A stretch of 22,099 bases of DNA from an uncultured Eubacteriales bacterium (lineage in GTDB: Bacteria > Bacillota > Clostridia > Christensenellales > DTU072). The position numbers and the translations under genes are program-made. Positions 1-6,800 of this stretch are shown piece after piece. The notes under the pieces are model-generated. The model saw only the letters and a list, made by a program, of their open reading frames with translations, did not search any database and was not told where the DNA came from. Positions within the stretch are counted from its first letter, which is position 1. Each line of letters begins with the position of its first letter. Location: NCBI GenBank assembly GCA_902766325.1, contig CACXDF010000049.1:1-22099 (forward strand). Direction: 5' to 3'.

Positions 1-1
1 A

Positions 2-1363
2 AAAGTCAAACTCAAAAAGCCGATCGAAAAAGGCGTGATCGCGCGTCCCGTCGCTCGCTTTTCCGTGTTCTCGCGTATCGTCCTCGTCGTGATAGCGCTC
101 GGACTCTTCGTGCCGTGCTACATCGCGCAATCCAAAGTACCGTTCAGCTATCTGGAATTGTACGAAAAAGAGAATAAGACCGAAGAACAGATTTTGTCCA
201 ACGAACTGGGCAATCAGATCATCGTGGCCGTTCCGCTCGAAATGCAAAAAGAAGGCGCCACTCATAAGGACTTTGCCGCTGCGATCGAAAATGCGGGCAA
301 AGGACGTATCAGCAGCGTCATAAGCGCCTTTACCGCCCTCAACGCGGAAGAGAAATACGTCAAACTTTTGCTCGACCGCAGCGTCAGCGGGAGCGGAAAC
401 CTGTCCGAACTCGCCGCGTATATGCCCTTACTCGGTCTTGAGGAGGAAGAAACGGAAAAATTGACCGATATGGTCGATAAACTGCAAAAAATATTGTCGG
501 AGATCGACACCGACTCCATCGAATCCTATTTCTCCCGCGTGGACGATAAGTGGTATACCCTCTACACCATCAGTATGAACGGGAACGCCGAAGACGAAGA
601 GGCGAGGGCGATCTACGCCGATATAGAAAGCCTGTGCGATAAGTATTTCGGAAAAAACACGACGCACGCCATCGGCACCGTGATATCGGGGTATGAAATG
701 AACCAAATCACCCCGGGAGACTTCTTGCGCGTCACCCTCGTTTCGGCCGCCGTCATTTTCCTGATCGTCAGTATCCTTTTACGTAACCCGCTCAAGAGCT
801 TTTTGATCGTCGCCGTTATAGAACTGGGCATCTGGATCAATCTTGCTTTCTCTTATCTTGCCGGCGAAGCCGTCAACTTTATCGTATACGTCATCATCAG
901 CTCGGTAGAACTGGGCTGCACGGTAGACTACGCCATTTTGTTTGCCAACACTTTCGAACGCAACAGGAAGGATTGTAAAACGGGTAAAGAATGCGCCGTG
1001 CTCTCGGCTACGCAGTCAATGCCGGCTATCTTTACCGGCGCTCTCCTTATTTCTTCCGTCTGCTTCGGTATGTACCTTATCAGCAGTAATATCGTTATAC
1101 GCCAGCTCGTGGGCGTGCTCGCGCGCGGCGCCGCCGTCAGTTTCGTGTTGGTCGTCTTTTTGATCACCGCCGTATGGAGCTTTTTCCCCGCCAAGAAAAA
1201 GGTCGTCGATTACGCCGCGAAAATGAAGAATATCCAGGCTAAATTAGGCGAAGAAGAGCCGACTGCGCAGCCCGCTTCGGAAGAAAAGAAGCCGGAGCCC
1301 GCGCCGAAAAAAACGGAGCAAAAAACGCAGAACGCAAATCCGAAAAACAAAAAGAAAAAATAA
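2..1363 (+). CDS. MMPL/RND-family membrane transporter, C-terminal half (5' partial)
   Basis: The frame is open from the first bases of the window, so the true start lies upstream; GTG at 35 is only an internal codon. The visible part has one membrane segment (about residues 15-31 from that GTG), a roughly 190-residue extracellular domain, then five membrane segments (about 228-384). This 1+loop+5 pattern is the second half of a 12-segment MMPL protein. The motif GCTVDYAILFANTFER in the fourth segment is the family's conserved G-x-x-V-D-Y-A signature, whose acidic residue takes part in proton-driven transport. Family members export lipids, surfactants or hydrophobic compounds; the substrate here is unknown. 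The C-terminus is a Pro/Glu/Lys-rich cytoplasmic tail ending in a lysine run, a feature shared with the large surface protein at 3896. No clear terminator follows the stop codon; the next gene has its own promoter 17 bp downstream. Family is confident, function is not. Confidence 0.88.
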   Translation, partial: KVKLKKPIEKGVIARPVARFSVFSRIVLVVIALGLFVPCYIAQSKVPFSYLELYEKENKTEEQILSNELGNQIIVAVPLEMQKEGATHKDFAAAIENAGKGRISSVISAFTALNAEEKYVKLLLDRSVSGSGNLSELAAYMPLLGLEEEETEKLTDMVDKLQKILSEIDTDSIESYFSRVDDKWYTLYTISMNGNAEDEEARAIYADIESLCDKYFGKNTTHAIGTVISGYEMNQITPGDFLRVTLVSAAVIFLIVSILLRNPLKSFLIVAVIELGIWINLAFSYLAGEAVNFIVYVIISSVELGCTVDYAILFANTFERNRKDCKTGKECAVLSATQSMPAIFTGALLISSVCFGMYLISSNIVIRQLVGVLARGAAVSFVLVVFLITAVWSFFPAKKKVVDYAAKMKNIQAKLGEEEPTAQPASEEKKPEPAPKKTEQKTQNANPKNKKKK

Positions 1364-1379
1364 ATTCCGGGAAAAACTG

Positions 1380-1408
1380 TTTACAATCGGACGAAAATAT
1401 TCTATAAT
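1380..1408 (+). promoter_or_regulatory. Sigma-70-type promoter of the CofE-like gene
   Basis: TTTACA at 1380-1385 and a perfect TATAAT at 1403-1408 are separated by 17 bp. Transcription should start near 1415, inside the inverted repeat at 1413-1438, giving a leader of about 47 nt. Confidence 0.8.
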
Positions 1409-1412
1409 TAGT

Positions 1413-1438
1413 TAACGGTCGAAGAAATTTGACCGTTA
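1413..1438 (+). promoter_or_regulatory. Inverted repeat overlapping the transcription start (operator or leader hairpin)
   Basis: TAACGGTC (1413-1420) and GACCGTTA (1431-1438) form a perfect 8-bp dyad around a 10-nt centre. It lies at the predicted +1 of the promoter at 1380-1408 and is followed by a T-rich stretch (1439-1450). It could be a repressor operator or a short leader hairpin with terminator-like features. Sequence alone does not decide, but the position favours an operator. Confidence 0.5.
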
Positions 1439-1461
1439 TTCTTTTTTATTGGGAGAAAAAT

Positions 1462-2655
1462 ATGGAAAGATTGGTTGGTACCGTATCAAGAGGGATCCGC
1501 GCCCCCATCATCAGAGAGGGCGATAACATCGTAGACATCGTGGTCGACAGCGTCCTTGCCGCAAGTAAGAGCGAAGGCTTTTCGTTCCACGACAGAGACG
1601 TCATCGGCGTGACCGAAGCCGTCGTGGCTCGCGCGCAGGGTAACTACGCCACCGTCTCCGATATCGCGAAAGACGTCAAAGGTAAGTTCGGCGACAAAAC
1701 GGTGGGCGTTATTTTTCCCATCCTCAGCCGTAACCGCTTCGCTATCTGCCTGAAGGGCATCGCTTCCGGTCTGAAAAAGATCGTCCTTATGCTCAGTTAT
1801 CCTTCCGACGAAGTCGGTAACCATCTCGTAAGCCTGGACGACCTCGACGCGCATAACGTCAATCCTTGGACGGACGTCCTTGACGAAAAGACCTACCGCG
1901 ATATGTTCGGATATAAAAAGCACACTTTCACCGGGGTCGATTACGTCGAATATTATAAAGAACTCATCACGTCCGTCGGTTGCGACGTGGAGATTGTCTT
2001 TGCCAACGATTGCCGCGCCGTTCTTAAATACGCGAAAAACGTCATCAACTGCGATATTCATACCCGCGTCCGCACCAAGCGTCTTTTGTACGCCGCCGGA
2101 GCCGAAAAGGTCTGTTCGCTCGACGATATCATGACCGAATCGATAGACGGCAGCGGCTATAACGAGAACTTCGGTCTGCTCGGCAGCAATAAGGCCACCG
2201 AAGAAAAGATCAAACTCTTCCCGCGTGAATGCCAGCCCGTCGTCGACGCCATCTGCGCCAAGATGAAAGAAGCCACCGGTAAGAATATCGAAGTCATGAT
2301 CTACGGCGACGGCGCCTTTAAAGACCCCGTCGGTAAGATCTGGGAACTCGCGGACCCCGTCGTTTCTCCCGCCTATACCGCGGGATTGGAAGGGCAACCC
2401 AACGAACTGAAACTGAAGTACCTCGCCGATAACGACTTTAAAGATCTTTCCGGCGAAGAACTGAAAAAAGCCATCAGCGAACGCATCCGCAACAAGGGCA
2501 CCGACAGCCTGGTAGGCAATATGGCGTCTCAGGGCACCACTCCCCGTCGTCTGACCGACTTGATCGGCTCTTTGTGCGACCTCACCAGCGGCAGCGGCGA
2601 TAAGGGCACCCCCATCATTCTCGTTCAGGGCTATTTTGACAATTACACGAAATAA
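1462..2655 (+). CDS. Coenzyme F420-0:L-glutamate ligase (CofE)-like protein
   Basis: The protein has 397 residues. ATG 1462 is chosen because GGGAG at 1451-1455 is correctly spaced; an in-frame TTG at 1429 has no ribosome binding site and lies in the dyad. The N-terminal part carries the F420_ligase-family pattern: GDNIVDIVVDSV, then DRDVIGVTEAVVARAQG, matching the D-x-D-V-x-x-V-x-x-x-V-x-x-A-x-G block of CofE. Further on is GDGAFKDPVGKIWELADPVV, in the place of the family's metal/GTP-contacting loop. CofE adds gamma-linked glutamates to F420-0 in archaea and actinobacteria. Many Clostridia that lack F420 carry a CofE-like homologue, often labelled a putative folate gamma-glutamate ligase. 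No other F420 gene is visible here, so the acceptor is open. The gene is monocistronic, between its own promoter and a strong terminator. Family likely; substrate unknown. Confidence 0.8.
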   Translation: MERLVGTVSRGIRAPIIREGDNIVDIVVDSVLAASKSEGFSFHDRDVIGVTEAVVARAQGNYATVSDIAKDVKGKFGDKTVGVIFPILSRNRFAICLKGIASGLKKIVLMLSYPSDEVGNHLVSLDDLDAHNVNPWTDVLDEKTYRDMFGYKKHTFTGVDYVEYYKELITSVGCDVEIVFANDCRAVLKYAKNVINCDIHTRVRTKRLLYAAGAEKVCSLDDIMTESIDGSGYNENFGLLGSNKATEEKIKLFPRECQPVVDAICAKMKEATGKNIEVMIYGDGAFKDPVGKIWELADPVVSPAYTAGLEGQPNELKLKYLADNDFKDLSGEELKKAISERIRNKGTDSLVGNMASQGTTPRRLTDLIGSLCDLTSGSGDKGTPIILVQGYFDNYTK

Positions 2656-2674
2656 ATTATTACGGAATAAAAAT

Positions 2675-2711
2675 AAAAAGCGCGACTCGTCTTTCGGGCC
2701 GCGCTTTTTTT
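2675..2711 (+). terminator. Bidirectional intrinsic terminator
   Basis: GCGCG (2680-2684) pairs with CGCGC (2700-2704). An inner CTCG/CGGG extension adds to the stem, and flanking A5 and T7 runs allow termination from either side. It separates the CofE-like gene from the convergent esterase gene ending at 2730. Confidence 0.85.
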
Positions 2712-2729
2712 ATCGACTTAAATATGTTT

Positions 2730-3656
2730 TCAGATCTCGTCGTTAAAGAGTTTCGTTAAAAAGTCGATCAATCGCTTATTGACTTCTTTGGACGCTTTCG
2801 ACAGCCAGGTGAGTGAGAAAGTATGGTTGTCGAGGAATTTTTTTGCGCCGTAATGCTCTTCGTATACGCCCAGTTCGTTCAACTTTTTGACCAGAGCCTC
2901 GCCCTGTCCGCCGCACAGAAGGTCCTGTTCCGAATAAATGACCATCGTTTTGGGGAACTTGTCGGTGACGTAGTAAATCGGGTTTACCGCGTCTTTATAA
3001 TCGTAAGAATCGAATTCTTTGGTCGTGATACCGGAAAAATCTCTACAGACTTGGTCGGTCAGATTAAAGATGATCTTCGCGCCGAGCGCCAACTGGATAT
3101 CATAGATGCCGCAGTTGAGCACCGCGCCGGCAAAGCGTCCTTTCATGGGTATTTTGCAGGCGTCCTGCAAGGGCTTGCAGTCGTTATAGACGGCTAAAGC
3201 GGAAGAATAATAACCGCCGGCGCTGTCGCCCGTCACGACCATTTTTTCCGGATCGAGGTTGTATTTTTCGGCGTTGTCCACGACCCAGTTAAAGGCTTTT
3301 ACCAAATGAATGACCGGATCGGGGAAGGTGACGTCGGGTCCCAAGCCGTAGTTGACGTTAAAGACGTACGCTCCCGTTTTTTGTGCGTACCAGTTACAGA
3401 GAACGGTGCGGTACTTTTTGTCGCCCGCGGAAAAACCGCCTCCGTGGATCTCGAAAATAACGGGGTACTTTCCGCTCGCTCTTTCTACGTGATAAGCGTC
3501 GAGTTTATATTCCGGCGCCGATTCGTCGAAGACGATATTCTCTTCGCAAATCACTCCTTCGGAATACTTTTTTAATAGTTTTTTCGGATTCTGCGGATGT
3601 TTAAAAATAACGTCTACCGCAAGAAACAGGAACTTGCTGAAACTCATTTTGCCCAT
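2730..3656 (-). CDS. Alpha/beta-hydrolase, HSL/acetyl-esterase type
   Basis: The 308-residue protein shows the full signature of hormone-sensitive-lipase-like esterases: the oxyanion motif HGGG at 71-74, nucleophile elbow GDSAGG at 143-148 (Ser145), catalytic Asp in SEQDLL (Asp245) and catalytic His in DNHTF (His278). These enzymes hydrolyse short acyl esters, for example acetyl groups on sugars; the substrate cannot be read from sequence. There is no cleavable signal peptide, although the first 20 residues are mildly hydrophobic, so a cytoplasmic or membrane-associated location is likely. The start has AGGAGA with 8-nt spacing, and a promoter lies at 3688-3716. It is transcribed divergently from the large surface protein at 3896, which hints at, but does not prove, a shared role in glycan use. 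Confidence 0.9.
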   Translation of the reverse strand: MGKMSFSKFLFLAVDVIFKHPQNPKKLLKKYSEGVICEENIVFDESAPEYKLDAYHVERASGKYPVIFEIHGGGFSAGDKKYRTVLCNWYAQKTGAYVFNVNYGLGPDVTFPDPVIHLVKAFNWVVDNAEKYNLDPEKMVVTGDSAGGYYSSALAVYNDCKPLQDACKIPMKGRFAGAVLNCGIYDIQLALGAKIIFNLTDQVCRDFSGITTKEFDSYDYKDAVNPIYYVTDKFPKTMVIYSEQDLLCGGQGEALVKKLNELGVYEEHYGAKKFLDNHTFSLTWLSKASKEVNKRLIDFLTKLFNDEI

Positions 3657-3687
3657 TTTTTCATTCTCCTAAAAAGTTCTAAACTTA

Positions 3688-3716
3688 AGTATAGTCTTTT
3701 TCGAGCGAAATTGCAA
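3688..3716 (-). promoter_or_regulatory. Sigma-70-type promoter of the esterase gene
   Basis: On the minus strand, TTGCAA (3711-3716) and TATACT (3688-3693) are 17 bp apart, about 32 bp before the start codon. The same two hexamers with the same spacing form the promoter of the LacZ-like gene at 12108-12136. Confidence 0.75.
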
Positions 3717-3799
3717 GGGGAGAATCCCGTATTTTTGCGCCATCGAACGGGAAAAATCGATATCGAAAAAATAATTGCCCAAAAAATACTTAATAGTGG

Positions 3800-3828
3800 T
3801 TGAATTAAATTTACGAATGTGGTATTAT
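3800..3828 (+). promoter_or_regulatory. Sigma-70-type promoter of the giant lipoprotein gene
   Basis: TTGAAT (3800-3805) and TATTAT (3823-3828) are separated by 17 bp. The predicted start near 3835 leaves a leader of about 60 nt containing a small dyad, GTATG-TACG-CATAC, at 3844-3857. Confidence 0.72.
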
Positions 3829-3895
3829 GTTTTATAACTGCGAGTATGTACGCATACGCGCGTGTGAGAAGAAATACTACATATAGGTGGTTACA

Positions 3896-6800
3896 ATGAA
3901 AAAGAAGTTTTTGGCAGTTTTCACATTTATGATGCTCCTGATCTTTGCTTCCGCTTTCGTTGCCTGTACCGACTACACCAAGCCGGAAGACGAAAAAGAA
4001 GCCGAAAAGACCAAAGTATCGTACGAACAGGTCTTAAAGAACGGGACCTTCTACGACGTATCTTCGACCAATAAGGACGACGTGTACGACTCGATCACAA
4101 ACTGGACGGTCAGCACGGCCGGTTTGTCCGCTCCCAGCGGCGGCAGTAACCTGAGCACGGGCGTCTTTGCGGGCGCGCTCGATCTGACAGCGAGCGGTTT
4201 AACGAATATTCTGAATTCTTACTCGATCGACAAGAGCGAGGTCGAATTCAACGAAGACGGCAGCGAAAAATCTCTTGCCGAGCCCATCGCCTTCGCCAAT
4301 CCCGGCGTCGATCCCAAGACTCCCCAAACGGATAAAAAAGACGACGACGGCAACGTGATCGAAGGCCAAAAGGTCAATCAGGATAACAACGCTTTCCTGC
4401 TCGCATCGAAAAAAACTTCCGGCAGTATCTACCTCAAGAGCGGCACCGTCACTTTGGAAAAAAACAGCGTATATCGTTTCAGCTTTTCCGTTTGCAGTAA
4501 AATAGAGAACCAAGCGTCCGGCGCTTTCGTCTTTATCCGCGGCGATATGGAAAAAGAATATCTTGCGATCAATACCGGCAACGACTGGCAAACCTATACT
4601 TTTTATATCGAAACCAACAGAACCGCCGATATGTCCGTCACGGTCGAACTGTGGCTCGGTTACGGACCCGTCAAGTCCACCTCTTCGACGGGCAACGATA
4701 AGTACGCCACCCGCGGCTTCGCTATGTTCGACAACGTGATCTTCACTAAGTTGGTCGGCGAAGTAAAGAACGAACAGACGGAGGCCCTTTTCGCTACGGA
4801 TTACGAAAATTACGATCCGAATGAGACCATCCATAATAACTTCCGCGTTTTTGCCGAAAACCGTGACGACGTCTATTCCGCCTATTATCTCAAGGACGCC
4901 GATCTCGCCAACAGATCGCACATGACGTCCACTTCTTATTTTACCGAGTCTTCCGGTAACAGAAAATACTTCTACGAGTTCCGCGATTATACCTCGTCCA
5001 ACACTTCTTCCTCCTATTGGAGCAAGATGAGCGACTTTACCGCCGGTTCCGAATACTACGGTATCGTCGATCCCGCCAAGTTGTTTAAGGCCGATAAAAC
5101 GGTTAACTATTCCAACATGAGCGGAAAGTTCATGACCTATGACGATTGGAACGAAAAAGTAATGGAAGACGCTTTTAAAAATCGTCCGGAAACTTACGTT
5201 ATCATGATCTATAACAATACGCTCGGCGCGAGCGGCTTTACCACCGCCGACGCGAATTCCGTTCTGATCGATGCCAATAAGTGCTACGAGATCAGCGTTT
5301 GGGCGTACGTTTGGACCACCGAATACGAAAAAGAAAAGACTTATTTGGGCGATCAGGCGGGTGCTGATTTTAAGTCCATCCTGCCCGCTTATTCCGGCAG
5401 CGTCAAGAAGCCGGCCGAAAAGGTAGATCCTCTCGGCACGACGAACACGTATACCGCCGCCGAAAAGAACGTCTATCGCGCTTTCCGGAAATACAGCGAA
5501 GAAAACAGTTCCAGCGTTCTGAAGACGGCCGAGATCGACGGAGCCCAGACGGATATCAATTATTTTGAAGAACTGAACGCCGACGAAAAGGCCGAACTCG
5601 GTACCTTCGGCGCAAGCGATATCAATTCTTTCATCGCATCTTTCAAAAACAGGACTTTGCCCGCTCCCGATGCCGATAAAAAGTATTACGATCAGATCAT
5701 CATCGCCATCAGAGAGTGGTTGAGAAGCGCGACCATGAACAATACTTTCGGATTATCCGCCGACGACGTTAAGGATACCGACACGGTCACGCCGGAAGCC
5801 TTCTTGTATACCTATTTATATTACAGCTTCCTCGGAGCCGGCTCTATCGTGACGAGCCCCGCTTATAATCAAGCGACTTTGATCGATCTCGGCTTTACCT
5901 CCGACTTCTTAAGAAAAGCCTATCTGTACGAACGCACGAACAACATTGCTTCCATGAAAAAGATGGTCGACGCTGTGAAAAAGTACGAGGCCGATCTTGA
6001 TCAATACAACAAGGATCTTGACGAATACAATAAAGCCGTCGATCTCTATAAGACCGAATGCGAAACCTGGCTCAACGCCAACAAAAAGACGATCGACAAT
6101 GAAGAAGTGTCCATCCCGCACGCTACCTTCCGCGTCAGCGGCGCCGGCGAAGAATTCGACGCCGTTACCGATCGTATCGACAAATGGCAAAAATTGACCT
6201 TATACATTCGCGGTAATCAGCTTTCTTCCCGTTCGGTTTCTCTCAGCCTTATTTTCGGCGAAAACGATGCCGCCACGAAGAAGATGATCGGCGGCGTGTT
6301 CTTCGATAACGTCGAGATCAAAGAAGTAGAATACAGTGGTAGCGTCGCATGGCATACCTTGTCCGAGCTTTCTTCCGAAAAAGATATTTCTTTCGGCGGA
6401 ATGGTTTCTGCGATCGATCCCGTTACGGAAGAGTCCGTAATGCCCGACGTAGCCGATTGGAAGGCCGAAAAGGCCGCCGATACGGCTGAGGGCGACAACA
6501 CGAAGATCAACGTTTATGCAGAAGAAGACGATTCTTTGCAGACCATCGTCATCAAGGACGTCGGTTCTTACGATTCTTATAAATTAGTTTACGAACATAC
6601 CGAGGCAACGGCAAGTTCGCTCGTGTACGACGTAAGCGACGTTAACAAATTGGTCAAGATCCTGCCCAATAAGTATTATCGCTTCGCGTTCCAAGTCAAG
6701 ACCGTAGACGTGGACGGCGGCGTCAATATTACTTTATTGAAAAAACAGGATGGGGATAAAGAATTCTCCGATTTCTCTACTGCTGTTTCCGGTTACGTCA

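Noticed and set aside
1486..2397. A 303-codon open frame opposite the CofE-like gene
   Set aside because: Same-register antisense shadow; the sense strand has a promoter, ribosome binding site and family motifs.
3887..3889. GTG as the start of the giant lipoprotein
   Set aside because: It overlaps the AGGTGG ribosome binding site that serves ATG 3896, and would put three residues before the typical MKKK signal start.
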